A stretch of 37,488 nt of DNA from Micromonospora foliorum. GTDB lineage: Bacteria > Actinomycetota > Actinomycetes > Mycobacteriales > Micromonosporaceae. The notes beneath the pieces are model-generated. The model saw only the letters and a list, made by a program, of their open reading frames with translations. It did not search any database and had not been told where the DNA came from. Shown one piece after another: positions 1 to 7,848 of the stretch (position 1 is the stretch's first letter; each line of letters starts with the position of its first letter). The stretch lies in NCBI RefSeq assembly GCF_022229015.1, contig NZ_JAKKFF010000068.1:1-37488 (forward strand), read 5' to 3'. A program made the translations under genes and the position numbers.

Positions 1-59
1 GGCGACCCGGCCCGGGGTTCGCGCCGGTCGGCGTCCGGCGCGGTGGTGCTGGTTGCCAT
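1..59 (-). CDS. ABC sugar transporter permease, N-terminal fragment (cut by window edge)
   Basis: Only the first 19 or so codons are present. They begin at an ATG (57-59 on the minus strand) and read MATSTTAPDADRREP, a polar, Ala/Thr/Arg-rich cytoplasmic tail. An AGAGGA Shine-Dalgarno sequence sits 6 nt upstream. The gene follows a sugar-binding lipoprotein gene on the same strand after about 70 bp, which is where the first MalF-type permease of a CUT1 sugar transporter normally lies. The start site is visible in the sequence; the permease identity rests on position alone, because no membrane segment is inside the window. Confidence 0.55.
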   Translation of the reverse strand, partial: MATSTTAPDADRREPRAGS

Positions 60-77
60 CGGGGTCCTCTCGGAGGC

Positions 78-116
78 GGTGGCCGTGGCCGGGCTCAGCG
101 CCCGACCACGGCCACC
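78..116 (-). promoter_or_regulatory. Strong intercistronic hairpin between binding-protein and permease genes
   Basis: Arms 78-88 (GGTGGCCGTGG) and 106-116 pair perfectly over 11 bp, and an inner GGGC/GCCC stem extends the structure. It lies between the stop of the solute-binding protein and the start of the permease. Such hairpins often stabilise or partly terminate the message, so that the binding protein is made in excess over the membrane subunits. There is no T-tract, so partial termination or RNA protection are both possible. Confidence 0.55.
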
Positions 117-129
117 GGTGACGCCTCGG

Positions 130-1428
130 TCAGCGCATCTTCTGCTGCGCGTCGGTCAGCTTGGCCTTCACCGACTCCTCGGTGACCGGCTTGCCGCTGG
201 CCGCGTCGGCGAACAACTCCTTCATCGCGGTGCCGACCAGGGTCTCGAAGGTGCTCTCCTCGGGCACCTGCGGCAGCGGGGCCGCGGTGGTGACCAGGGT
301 CTCCTGGATGGTCTTCTGCTCCGGGGCGCTGAACGCCGGGTCGGAGGCCGCGGTCTTCACCGCCGGCAGCGAGCCGTACGTCTTGTTGAGGATCGTCTGC
401 TCCTCGTCGCTGGTCATGAACTTGACGAAGCTCAGCGCGCCGTCCTTGTTCTTGGTGTGCTTGAAGACCGCGATGTTGATCCCGGCGACCATGCTGTTGA
501 CCTTCTTGCCGCCGGCCGGCGGGTTGGCCAGGAACGGCACCGGGGCAACCCCGTACGCGTCGGCGGGCATGTTCTGCGTCTTCAGGTTCGAGCCGGCGGA
601 CTGCCAGAGCAGCATGGCGGCCTTGCCGTTGGCGAAGTCGGAGACCGCCTGGTTCTGCGCGTACTCGGCGTTGCTCGGGTTGGTGATCTTGTCGGCGGCC
701 ATGAAGTCGATGTACCGCTTGATCGCCGAGACGTTCTGCGGGGTGTCGAAGGTCGGCTTGCCGGCCGAGTCGAACCACTCACCGCCGTACTGCTGGCTGA
801 AGGCGAACGCGTGGTGGGCGTTCTCCGACGGGTTGGCCCCCTCGATCGCCAGGCCCCACTTGCCGCCGGTGCTCAGCTTCTTGCCGTACTCGGCGACCTG
901 CTCCCAGGTGGTCGGGGGTGCGGTGATGCCGGCGTCGGCGAACGACTTCTTGTTGTAGTACAGGCTGTACGCCATGCTGTAGATCGGCACGGCCGCGGGC
1001 GGCTTGCCGGGGGCGCCGGCGGCGGCGAGCGCGGCGGGCACGATCCGGTCCTTGCCGCCGACGGCCTGCAGGGTGGCGTCGTCGAACTCGACCAGCGCGC
1101 CGGTGGCCTGCAACGACGCCGACCAGGTGTTGCCGATGTTGACCACGTCCGGGCCCTTGCCGGAGGTGGCGGCGGCCAGCAGTCGGTTGAGCAGGTCGGG
1201 CCAGGGGACCACCTCAACGTTGACCTTGATGCCGGTCTGCTTCTCGAACTTGTCCAACTCCGGCTGGAGGATCGTCTTGTCGGCCTCCAGGCTGGCACCC
1301 TGGTTGCTGGCCCAGTAGGTGAGCGTCTTGGCGCCTGCGGCGGAGTCGTCGCCGGAGCCACCGCAGGCCGTCAACGAGGCGGCGGCCAGTACGGCGGCGG
1401 TGAATATCCCGAGGTGTCGTCTCGACAC
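130..1428 (-). CDS. Extracellular sugar-binding lipoprotein of an ABC importer (family 1 SBP)
   Basis: The 432-aa product is a family 1 extracellular solute-binding protein, the membrane-anchored sugar receptor of a CUT1-type ABC importer. The N-terminus is a lipoprotein signal: basic residues, a hydrophobic stretch and the lipobox LTAC with the acylated Cys at residue 22, followed by a Gly/Ser-rich tether. The body shows the usual SBP1 features, including a DVVNIGNTW segment near residue 95, the FANGKAAMLLWQSA region that contacts ligand, and a C-terminal region with FVKFMTSDEEQ. The start is a GTG with a GGAAGGG ribosome site 6 nt upstream. A permease gene starts downstream and a ROK regulator is divergent, so sugar-controlled expression is likely. 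The sugar cannot be read from sequence. Confidence 0.9.
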   Translation of the reverse strand: MSRRHLGIFTAAVLAAASLTACGGSGDDSAAGAKTLTYWASNQGASLEADKTILQPELDKFEKQTGIKVNVEVVPWPDLLNRLLAAATSGKGPDVVNIGNTWSASLQATGALVEFDDATLQAVGGKDRIVPAALAAAGAPGKPPAAVPIYSMAYSLYYNKKSFADAGITAPPTTWEQVAEYGKKLSTGGKWGLAIEGANPSENAHHAFAFSQQYGGEWFDSAGKPTFDTPQNVSAIKRYIDFMAADKITNPSNAEYAQNQAVSDFANGKAAMLLWQSAGSNLKTQNMPADAYGVAPVPFLANPPAGGKKVNSMVAGINIAVFKHTKNKDGALSFVKFMTSDEEQTILNKTYGSLPAVKTAASDPAFSAPEQKTIQETLVTTAAPLPQVPEESTFETLVGTAMKELFADAASGKPVTEESVKAKLTDAQQKMR

Positions 1429-1587
1429 GGTTAGCCCTTCCGGTGCGTGGTGGGGGGTCCGCCGACCTCCGTCGCCGATAGGGGTTGTGAGGCGACGGGC
1501 GGCCGGCTGCGGACAGGGGTCGGGGGTGCGCCGTCGGGGTCCGTCGGCGTTTCCCGGGAGTTACATCACGGCTTAAATTATGTCGTC

Positions 1588-1616
1588 ATTAAAGTTGCTG
1601 GTCGGTGGGTCGTCAA
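1588..1616 (-). promoter_or_regulatory. Putative promoter of the sugar ABC operon
   Basis: On the minus strand TTGACG (1611-1616) is followed after exactly 17 bp by TTTAAT (1588-1593). The surrounding 1560-1595 stretch is an AT-rich island (TTAAATTATG, CATTAAAG) that stands out in this GC-rich window. This is where a ROK repressor would be expected to bind, between the divergent ROK gene and the transporter. The leader to the GTG start would be about 150 nt. The site was assigned by eye. Confidence 0.45.
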
Positions 1617-1667
1617 GCACGAGGCGGTTACAGTCGCCTCGAACGGCCGACGGGAACGAGGTGACGA

Positions 1668-2867
1668 GTGGAGCTGGCGCGTGCCACCAACCGCAGTGTG
1701 CGGCTGCGCAACCGGTCCGCCCTGCTGACCAAGCTCTTTCTGGACGGCCCGCTCACCCGGCAGGACCTGGTGCGCAGCACCGGGCTGAGTCAGCCCGCGG
1801 TCAGCAACGTGGTGGCCGACATGATCGACGAAGGGCTGGTCGCCGAGGCCGGCGCCGCCGAGTCCGACGGTGGCCGGCCCAGCATGCTGCTGCGCATCGC
1901 CCCCCGCTTCGCCTTCGTGATCGGCGTGGACGTCGGCGAGACCCGGGTCCGGGTGGAGCTGTTCGACTTCGCGATGACCCTGCTGGCCAGCGTCGAGTAC
2001 CCGCTCGACCCGGCCCGTACCGAGCCCGACCTGGTGGCCGGGCACGTGCTGGCCGGCATCGACGCGGTCACCGGGTCGGCCGGGGTGGCCCCCGGCGACG
2101 TGCTCGGCGTCGGCATCGGCGTCTCCGGCGTGGTCGAGCAGGGCACCGAGGCCGTCGTGCACGCCCAGGCGCTCGGCTGGGACCGGGTGCCGCTGGAGCG
2201 GCTGATCGGCGCCGGCACCGGCCTGCCCCTGCACATCGACAACGGCGCGAAGACCCTCGGCCAGGCCGAGATGTGGTTCGGCGCCGGCCGGGGCGCCCGG
2301 CACGCCGTCTTCGCGCTTGTCGGCTCCGGGGTGGGCGCGTCGGTGGTGACCAACGGCGCCACCTACCGCGGCGCGTCCAGCAGCGCGGGGGAGTGGGGGC
2401 ACACCACCCTGGTGTACGGCGGCCGGGCCTGCCGGTGCGGCGCGCGCGGCTGCCTGGAGGCGTACGTCGGGGCGGAGGCGATCATCGACCGCTACCGGGA
2501 GGCGCGCCGGGGTCGTCCGGTGCCGGGCGAGGACGAGGAGTCCCAGATCGCCGCGCTGGTCGCCGCCGCCGAGACCTCGGCCACCGCCCGACGGGTGCTG
2601 GACGACACCGCCGGCTACCTCGGCGCCGGGGTGGCCAACCTGATCAACCTGTTCAACCCGGAGCGCGTGGTGCTCGGCGGCTGGGCGGCGATGGCCCTCG
2701 GCGACCTGCTTCCGGCGGTGCGGGAGGCGGCCGGTCGGCAGGCGCTGCGCCAGCCGTACGAGCAGGCGTCGATCGAGCTGTGCCGGCTCGGGGTGGACGC
2801 GGTGGCGCTGGGCGCGGCCACCCTGCCGATCGCCCGCTTCCTCACCGAGGGCGGCGTCCGCCGCTGA
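1668..2867 (+). CDS. ROK family transcriptional regulator
   Basis: The 399-aa product combines an N-terminal winged helix-turn-helix (about residues 14-62, with TRQDLVRSTGLSQPAVSNVV as recognition region) and a C-terminal ROK sugar-kinase-like domain. The phosphate-binding motif GVDVGET lies near residue 86. The zinc motif CxCGxxGCxEAY is present with Cys255, Cys257 and Cys262. ROK regulators of this type sense sugars or sugar phosphates and usually repress neighbouring uptake genes. The gene is divergent from the sugar ABC operon and lies 227 bp upstream of a secreted glycan-binding protein, so either or both are likely targets. The GTG start was chosen because GAGGTG lies just upstream and the HTH begins at once. 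Confidence 0.9.
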   Translation: MELARATNRSVRLRNRSALLTKLFLDGPLTRQDLVRSTGLSQPAVSNVVADMIDEGLVAEAGAAESDGGRPSMLLRIAPRFAFVIGVDVGETRVRVELFDFAMTLLASVEYPLDPARTEPDLVAGHVLAGIDAVTGSAGVAPGDVLGVGIGVSGVVEQGTEAVVHAQALGWDRVPLERLIGAGTGLPLHIDNGAKTLGQAEMWFGAGRGARHAVFALVGSGVGASVVTNGATYRGASSSAGEWGHTTLVYGGRACRCGARGCLEAYVGAEAIIDRYREARRGRPVPGEDEESQIAALVAAAETSATARRVLDDTAGYLGAGVANLINLFNPERVVLGGWAAMALGDLLPAVREAAGRQALRQPYEQASIELCRLGVDAVALGAATLPIARFLTEGGVRR

Positions 2868-2922
2868 GCGGAGGCGACGGCACCACCGACGGCAAATTAC
2901 ACAAAAAAGATCCTCGGGATAA

Positions 2923-2935
2923 ATAACGAAGTTAT
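2923..2935. promoter_or_regulatory. Small palindrome in an AT-rich island upstream of the discoidin protein gene
   Basis: ATAAC-GAA-GTTAT has perfect 5-bp arms within an AT-rich stretch (2893-2940) just upstream of the predicted -35 element. A similar AT-rich island lies between the ROK gene and the transporter, so both could be ROK targets. The two islands share base composition rather than a clear common word. Confidence 0.3.
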
Positions 2936-2946
2936 AGATCGATGTC

Positions 2947-2993
2947 TTGACGCCGTCGCAATCTCGCCGCAACACTCCTACGAGAGCGCTCTC
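2947..2993 (+). promoter_or_regulatory. Putative promoter with a LacI-type operator at the start site
   Basis: TTGACG (2947-2952) is followed after 18 bp by AACACT (2971-2976). The perfect 12-bp palindrome GAGAGCGCTCTC (2982-2993) begins where transcription would start. Palindromes centred on GCGC with GAG/CTC arms are the usual operator form of actinobacterial LacI-family sugar regulators such as CebR. No LacI gene is in the window, so the repressor would be encoded elsewhere. The leader to the ATG is about 110 nt. Confidence 0.55.
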
Positions 2994-3088
2994 CGACCCG
3001 CGACGCCGCATCGGCGGCACCACCCACGGCGCCACGGGGCGAGCCGATCCCATCCGCGCGGCACCCCCCGTAACCCCTAGCGACAGGC

Positions 3089-3102
3089 GATGTCATGACA
3101 TC
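3089..3102. promoter_or_regulatory. Perfect 14-bp palindrome covering the start codon
   Basis: GATGTCATGACATC is a perfect palindrome whose centre is the ATG start codon at 3095. It could be an operator or an RNA hairpin limiting initiation. It could also be chance, because the central CATG arises from the start codon itself. No second copy was found in the window. Confidence 0.3.
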
Positions 3103-5728
3103 TCGTGCAACATCCGTACGCCCGCGTCCCCGACGGGCCGTCCGGCACCTGCTCGTCGGGCTCACCGTGGCCCTGGTCGCGGCGCTCACCCCGACCGGCG
3201 CCACCACGCCCGCGCAGGCCGCGCCCACCCTGCTGTCCCAGGGCCGCCCCGCCACCGCCTCGTCCAGCGAGAACGCCGGCACCCCGGCCTCCGCAGCCGT
3301 CGACGGCAACACCGGCACCCGCTGGGCCAGCACGTTCAGCGACCCGCAGTGGCTCCAGGTCGACCTGGGCGCCCGGGCCACCATCAGCCAGGTGAACCTG
3401 CTCTGGGAGGGCGCCTACGGCCGGGCCTTCCAGCTCCAGACCTCCGACGACGGTGCCACCTGGACGACGATCTACTCGACCACGACCGGCACCGGCGGCA
3501 CCCAGAACCTCACCGTCACCGGCGCCGGCCGCTACGTACGGATGAACGGCACCGCCCGGGGCACCGGCTACGGCTACTCGCTCTGGGAGTTCCAGGTGTA
3601 CGGCGAGACCGGCGGCACCACGCCCACCTGCGGCAGCACCAACGTCGCGCAGGGCAGCCCGGCGACCGCCTCGTCCAGCCAGGACGCCGGCCTCGCCGCC
3701 TCCGCGGCGGTCGACGGCAACCCGGGCACCCGCTGGGCCAGCGCCGCCAGCGACCCGCAGTGGCTGCGCGTCGACCTCGGCAGCACCCGCACCATCTGCC
3801 GGGTGGTGCTCACCTGGGAGGCCGCGTACGCCCGGGCCTTCCAACTCCAGACCTCGGCCGACGGGGCCACCTGGACGACGATCTACTCCACCACCACGGC
3901 CACCGGCGGCACGCAGTCCCTCACCGTCACCGGCAGCGGACGCTACCTGCGGGTGTACGGCACCGCCCGGGGCACCGCCTACGGCTACTCCCTGTGGGAG
4001 TTGGCGGTGAACACCACCGGCGGCACCAGCGAGCCTCCGGTCGGCACGACCGACCCGTACAACCCCAACCTCGGGCCGAACACGTTCGTCTTCGACCCGA
4101 GCACGCCGACGTCGACCATCCAGAGTCGACTGAACACCCTCTTCACCCAGCAGGAGACCAACCAGTTCGGCCCGCAGCGCTACGCGGTGCTGTTCAAGCC
4201 CGGCACCTACACCGCCGACGTCAACCTCGGCTTCTTCACCCAGGTCGCCGGCCTGGGCATGAGCCCCGACGACGTCAACCTCAACGGCCACGTCCGTACC
4301 GAGGCGTTCTGGATGGGCGGCAACGCCACCCAGAACTTCTGGCGGGCCGCCGAGAACCTCTCGGTCACCCTGCCCGCCGGGCAGACCGTGGAGCGGTGGG
4401 CGGTCTCCCAGGCCGCGCCGTACCGACGGATGCACCTGCGCGGCGCGCAGAACCAGATCCAGCTCTGGAACGGTGGCGACGGCTGGTCCAGCGGCGGCCT
4501 GCTCGCCGACACCCGCATCGACGGCCTGGTCGTCTCCGGCTCGCAGCAGCAGTGGTACTCCCGCAACAGCGAGTTCGGCAACGGCTGGACCGGCTCGGTC
4601 TGGAACATGGTCTTCCAGGGCGTCAACGGCGCTCCCGCGCCGAGCTTCCCCAACCCGTCGCACACGGTCATCCCGCAGACCCCGCAGGTCCGGGAGAAGC
4701 CGTTCCTGTACGTCGACGGCACCGGTGAGTACCGGGTCTTCGTGCCGGCGCTGCGCACCAACTCCACCGGCACCAGCTGGTACAACAAGACCCCGGCCGG
4801 CTCGTCCATCTCGCTGTCGCAGTTCTTCGTGGTCCAGCCCGGCACCAGCGCCGCCACCATCAACGCGGCCCTCGCCCAGGGGCGGCACCTGCTCTTCACC
4901 CCGGGCGTGCACCACGTCACCGAGCCGATCCAGGTCAACCGGGCCGACACCGTCGTCCTCGGTCTCGGCCTGGCCACCATCCAGGCCGACAACGGCGCCG
5001 TGGGCATGCGGGTGGCCGACGTGGACGGCGTGAAGGTGGCCGGCATCATGTTCGAGGCCGGCACGACGAACTCGCCGGTGCTGATGGAGGTCGGGCCGTC
5101 CGGCTCGTCCGCGAGCCACGCCACCAACCCGACCTCGCTGCACGACGTGTTCTTCCGCATCGGCGGGCCGCACGTCGGCAAGGCCACCAACACGCTGACC
5201 GTCAACAGCGACAACGTGATCGGCGATCACATGTGGCTGTGGCGGGCCGACCACGCCGCCAGCGGCGTACCGACCGGGTGGACGCTGAACACCGCCGACA
5301 CCGGGCTCACCGTCAACGGCGACAACGTCACCATGTACGGCCTCTTCGTCGAGCACTACCAGAAGTACCAGACCATCTGGAACGGCAACGGTGGGCGGAC
5401 GTACTTCTACCAGAACGAGCTGCCGTACGACGTGCCGAACCAGGCGGCCTGGATGAACGGGTCGACCCGGGGCTACGCCGCGTACAAGGTGGCCGACTCG
5501 GTGACCAGTCACCAGGCGTTCGGGCTGGGCAGCTACAGCTACTTCAACGTCAACCCCGCGGTGGTCGAGGAACGGTCCTTCGAGGTGCCCACCAACCCGA
5601 ACGTGCGCTTCACGAACATGGTCACCGTCTCGCTCGGTGGCGTCGGCACCATCAATCGGGTGATCAACAACGCCGGTGGCACCGCGAACGCGGCCAACCA
5701 GACGGTGTACCTGACCACCTACCCCTGA
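3095..5728 (+). CDS. Secreted protein with two discoidin (F5/8 type C) domains and a beta-helix-like region
   Basis: The 877-aa product starts with a Sec signal peptide: Arg-rich n-region, hydrophobic LLVGLTVALVAAL, and likely cleavage after AQA near residue 42. Two discoidin/CBM32-like domains follow (about 45-172 and 180-310). They are so alike (shared AVDGN, TRWAS, DPQWL, GATWTTIYSTTT and YGYSLWE) that they look like a recent internal duplication. The remaining 560 residues contain FKPGTY, VLGLGLATI and DGVKVAGIMFEAG, spacing that suggests a right-handed beta-helix as in GH55, GH87 or pectate-lyase-like enzymes. The Tyr/Asn-rich motif TYFYQNELPYDV is near residue 770. I cannot assign a catalytic centre or substrate. 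Proteins like this have been loosely labelled adenylyl cyclase, for which I see no support. The ROK gene and transporter nearby point to polysaccharide use. Confidence 0.8.
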   Translation: MTSRATSVRPRPRRAVRHLLVGLTVALVAALTPTGATTPAQAAPTLLSQGRPATASSSENAGTPASAAVDGNTGTRWASTFSDPQWLQVDLGARATISQVNLLWEGAYGRAFQLQTSDDGATWTTIYSTTTGTGGTQNLTVTGAGRYVRMNGTARGTGYGYSLWEFQVYGETGGTTPTCGSTNVAQGSPATASSSQDAGLAASAAVDGNPGTRWASAASDPQWLRVDLGSTRTICRVVLTWEAAYARAFQLQTSADGATWTTIYSTTTATGGTQSLTVTGSGRYLRVYGTARGTAYGYSLWELAVNTTGGTSEPPVGTTDPYNPNLGPNTFVFDPSTPTSTIQSRLNTLFTQQETNQFGPQRYAVLFKPGTYTADVNLGFFTQVAGLGMSPDDVNLNGHVRTEAFWMGGNATQNFWRAAENLSVTLPAGQTVERWAVSQAAPYRRMHLRGAQNQIQLWNGGDGWSSGGLLADTRIDGLVVSGSQQQWYSRNSEFGNGWTGSVWNMVFQGVNGAPAPSFPNPSHTVIPQTPQVREKPFLYVDGTGEYRVFVPALRTNSTGTSWYNKTPAGSSISLSQFFVVQPGTSAATINAALAQGRHLLFTPGVHHVTEPIQVNRADTVVLGLGLATIQADNGAVGMRVADVDGVKVAGIMFEAGTTNSPVLMEVGPSGSSASHATNPTSLHDVFFRIGGPHVGKATNTLTVNSDNVIGDHMWLWRADHAASGVPTGWTLNTADTGLTVNGDNVTMYGLFVEHYQKYQTIWNGNGGRTYFYQNELPYDVPNQAAWMNGSTRGYAAYKVADSVTSHQAFGLGSYSYFNVNPAVVEERSFEVPTNPNVRFTNMVTVSLGGVGTINRVINNAGGTANAANQTVYLTTYP

Positions 5729-5787
5729 CCGGGGCGCCCGCGCCGGCCCGGACCTCTGACGGACCGGGTCGGCCGGGTCGCACCGTG

Positions 5788-5832
5788 GGCCGCAGCCGGC
5801 CCGGTCCCGCCGAGACCGGGCCGGCTGCGGTC
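5788..5832 (+). terminator. Strong terminator hairpin after the discoidin protein gene
   Basis: Arms 5790-5806 and 5814-5830 are perfectly complementary over 17 bp (CCGCAGCCGGCCCGGTC) with a 7-nt loop, and G-U plus G-C pairs extend the base. The hairpin starts about 60 bp after the stop codon. There is no T-tract, as is common for terminators in high-GC actinomycetes. Confidence 0.75.
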
Positions 5833-5888
5833 GTGCCGCTCTACCGGCTCCGGTCGCGGCACCGGCGGACCGTACCGCCGTCCTTCGT

Positions 5889-6100
5889 CCTTTGCTCTGC
5901 ACCCGCCGACGCACCACCCGGGCCCGGACACCGTCGCCTCCGCGGGTGCAGAGCAAAGGGCACGCCGACCACGGGGCCGCGCCGGTCGCCGAGTCACTGT
6001 CGCCTCCGCGGGTGCAGAGCAAAGGGCACGCCGGTCATGGGGCCGCGCCGGTGGCCGAGTCACTGTCGCCTTTGCGGGTGCAGAGCAAAGGGCACCAACC
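5889..6100. repeat. 66-bp tandem repeat with an inverted partner copy
   Basis: The 485-bp stretch 5729-6213 has no convincing gene. An 18-mer, GCGGGTGCAGAGCAAAGG, occurs in direct orientation at 5942-5959, 6008-6025 and 6074-6091, spaced exactly 66 bp. It occurs once inverted at 5889-5906. Full units span 5935-6000 and 6001-6066 and differ at only a few positions; a third unit is truncated after about 34 bp. The inverted copy can form a perfect 18-bp stem with any of the direct copies, giving alternative hairpins with loops of 35, 101 or 167 nt. The array lies between a terminator and the ECF42-type promoter. It could be a compound terminator, a REP-like element or a replication-slippage product. 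Confidence 0.8.
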
Positions 6101-6138
6101 GCGGGCCGGGCCGGACGCCCGAGAATTTTCCGCCGGCC

Positions 6139-6162
6139 TGTCGATCTGGGCGGCGGCCGATC
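6139..6162 (+). promoter_or_regulatory. Putative ECF42-type promoter of the DGPF/sigma operon
   Basis: TGTCGA (6139-6144) and CGATC (6158-6162) are separated by 13 bp and lie 50 bp upstream of the DGPF gene. As I recall, ECF42 sigma factors recognise TGTCGA at -35 and CGA at -10, and such promoters are found in front of their own DGPF genes. That would make this an autoregulated operon. The motif is visible; the consensus is from memory. Confidence 0.5.
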
Positions 6163-6213
6163 GTGTGGAGGATGAGAGGTCGGCGACGGGCCGGCCGTCC
6201 GTGAGGAGGAACG

Positions 6214-6570
6214 ATGACGCTCTACCTGCTCAGCATCAACCAGCCGCAGGGTGAGCTGCTGCCGGAGCCGGAGTTCCTGGCCGGGGTGATGCGTCAGGTC
6301 GGCGAGCTGCGCGACGAGCTGACGTCCGCCGGGTCGTGGGTCTTCGGGCAGGGCCTGCACGGTCCGGAGACCTCCACCGTGCTGCGTCCCCTCGACGGCG
6401 AGGTGCTCATCACCGACGGACCGTTCGTGGAGGGCAAGGAGTACCTGGGCGGCGTCACCATCATCGACGTACCGGACCTCGACGCCGCCCTGCACTGGGG
6501 GCGCCGCTACGCGCTGGCCACCACCCTGCCGATCGAGGTGCGCCCCTTCCAGGGCGGGGCCGGCGACTGA
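6214..6570 (+). CDS. YCII-related (DGPF domain) protein
   Basis: The 118-aa product is a small single-domain YCII/DGPF protein of the dimeric alpha/beta ferredoxin-like fold. The namesake motif appears as [14 protein letters not shown] near residue 70. The conserved start ([11 protein letters not shown]) and the C-terminal [10 protein letters not shown] helix also fit. The ATG has an excellent GAGGAGGAA ribosome site. It lies 2 bp upstream of an ECF42-type sigma factor, a pairing conserved across actinobacteria and proteobacteria. The DGPF protein is usually described as the probable effector or target of that sigma factor, with unknown biochemistry. Confidence 0.9.
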   Translation: MTLYLLSINQPQGELLPEPEFLAGVMRQVGELRDELTSAGSWVFGQGLHGPETSTVLRPLDGEVLITDGPFVEGKEYLGGVTIIDVPDLDAALHWGRRYALATTLPIEVRPFQGGAGD

Positions 6571-6572
6571 CC

Positions 6573-7781
6573 GTGCCCAACGTGGAGGCGGTGTTCCGCG
6601 CGGAGTACGGCCGCGCGGTCGCCGTCCTGGTCCGCCTCCTCGGCGACATCGATCTCGCCGAGGAGGCCGTCCAGGAGGCCTTCGTGGTCGCGGTGGCGCG
6701 CTGGTCGACGACCGGCCTGCCGCCCAGTCCGGCCGGGTGGATCATCACCACGGCCCGGAACCGGGCGATCGACCGGCTGCGCCGCGACACCTCCCGGGCC
6801 GACCGGCACGCCCAGGCGGCCCTGTTGTTCGCCGCCGACCCGCCAGCGCAGGAGGGACCCGTGCGCGACGACCGACTCCGGCTGATCTTCACGTGCTGCC
6901 ATCCGGCGCTCGCCCCGGCGGCCCGGGTCGCGCTCACCCTGCGCCTGCTCGGCGGCCTGAGCACCGCCGAGATCGCCCGGGCCTTCCTGGTGCCGGAGCC
7001 GACGATGGCGCAGCGGTTGGTCCGTGCCAAGTCGAAGATCCGGAAGGCTCGGATCCCGTACCGGGTGCCTCGCGACGCGGACCTGCCCGACCGGCTGCAC
7101 GGCGTCCTCGCGGTGCTCTACCTGATCTTCAACGAGGGGTACACGGCCAGCGCCGGCCCGCACCTGATCCGCGCCGAGCTGTGCGTCGAGGCGATCCGGT
7201 TGACCCGGCTGCTGGTCGAGCTGATGCCCGACGAACCGGAGGCGCTCGGTCTGCTCGCGTTGATGCTGCTCACCGAGTCCCGCCGCAACGCGCGGACCAA
7301 CGCCGAGGGTGAGCTGGTGGCGCTGCCGAGCCAGGACCGGGCCCGGTGGGACGCCGAGCTGATCACCGAGGGGCAGGCGCTGGTCCGCCGCTGCCTGCGC
7401 CGCGACCGGCCCGGGCCGTACCAGATCCAGGCCGCGATCGCCGCCGTGCACAGCGCCGCGCGGCGCCCCGCCGACACCGACTGGGCTCAGATCCTTCAGC
7501 TGTACGACCAGCTGACGGTGGCCGCCCCCAGCCCGGTGGTGGCGCTGAACCGGGCCGTCGCGCTCGCCGAGGTGGCCGGACCGGCGGTGGCGCTGGCCGA
7601 GGTGAACCACCTCGACGTGACCGGCTTCCACGTCTACCACGTGATCCGCGCCGACCTGCTGGCTCGGCTCGGTCGGGGCGGGGAGGCTGTCGAGGCGTAC
7701 CGGACGGCCGTCGCCCTGACGGACAACGCGGCCGAACGGGCCTTTCTCACCGCACGCGCGACGGCCCTGGCGACGCCCTAA
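6573..7781 (+). CDS. ECF42-type RNA polymerase sigma factor with long C-terminal extension
   Basis: The 402-aa product is about twice the length of a standard ECF sigma factor. Sigma2 covers about residues 5-72 ([14 protein letters not shown], with [15 protein letters not shown] near 56-70). Sigma4 covers about 100-160 ([35 protein letters not shown]). The rest is a helical, TPR-like extension beginning with [16 protein letters not shown] (175-190) and holding [13 protein letters not shown]. This extension and the preceding DGPF gene define group ECF42, in which it is reported to be required for activity and there is no classical membrane anti-sigma factor. The GTG at 6573 was chosen because it begins the sigma2 region and follows the DGPF stop by 2 bp; the reading frame stays open further upstream but only inside the DGPF gene. 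Confidence 0.88.
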   Translation: MPNVEAVFRAEYGRAVAVLVRLLGDIDLAEEAVQEAFVVAVARWSTTGLPPSPAGWIITTARNRAIDRLRRDTSRADRHAQAALLFAADPPAQEGPVRDDRLRLIFTCCHPALAPAARVALTLRLLGGLSTAEIARAFLVPEPTMAQRLVRAKSKIRKARIPYRVPRDADLPDRLHGVLAVLYLIFNEGYTASAGPHLIRAELCVEAIRLTRLLVELMPDEPEALGLLALMLLTESRRNARTNAEGELVALPSQDRARWDAELITEGQALVRRCLRRDRPGPYQIQAAIAAVHSAARRPADTDWAQILQLYDQLTVAAPSPVVALNRAVALAEVAGPAVALAEVNHLDVTGFHVYHVIRADLLARLGRGGEAVEAYRTAVALTDNAAERAFLTARATALATP

Positions 7782-7848
7782 GGGGGCGTTTGCCGCAGGG
7801 GCGGCCGGGAACCCGAGGCACCGCCGCAGCAGGGGATGGGGAGGGGCC

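Noticed and set aside
43..1434. Plus-strand open frame of 463 codons opposite the sugar-binding lipoprotein
   Set aside because: The minus strand encodes a lipobox and a full SBP fold; the plus frame is compositional shadow.
3077..6022. Minus-strand open frame of 981 codons opposite the discoidin protein gene
   Set aside because: It is a G/C third-position mirror frame: low-complexity Arg/Gly/Val-rich translation with no domain, while the plus strand has a signal peptide and clear domains.
5889..6100. CRISPR array
   Set aside because: The 66-bp units are near-identical along their whole length, so there are no variable spacers, and no cas genes are near.
5892..6254. Small plus-strand open frame through the 66-bp repeats
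   Set aside because: It exists because 66 is a multiple of three and the unit has no stop in that frame. There is no ribosome site, and it overruns the DGPF promoter and gene start.
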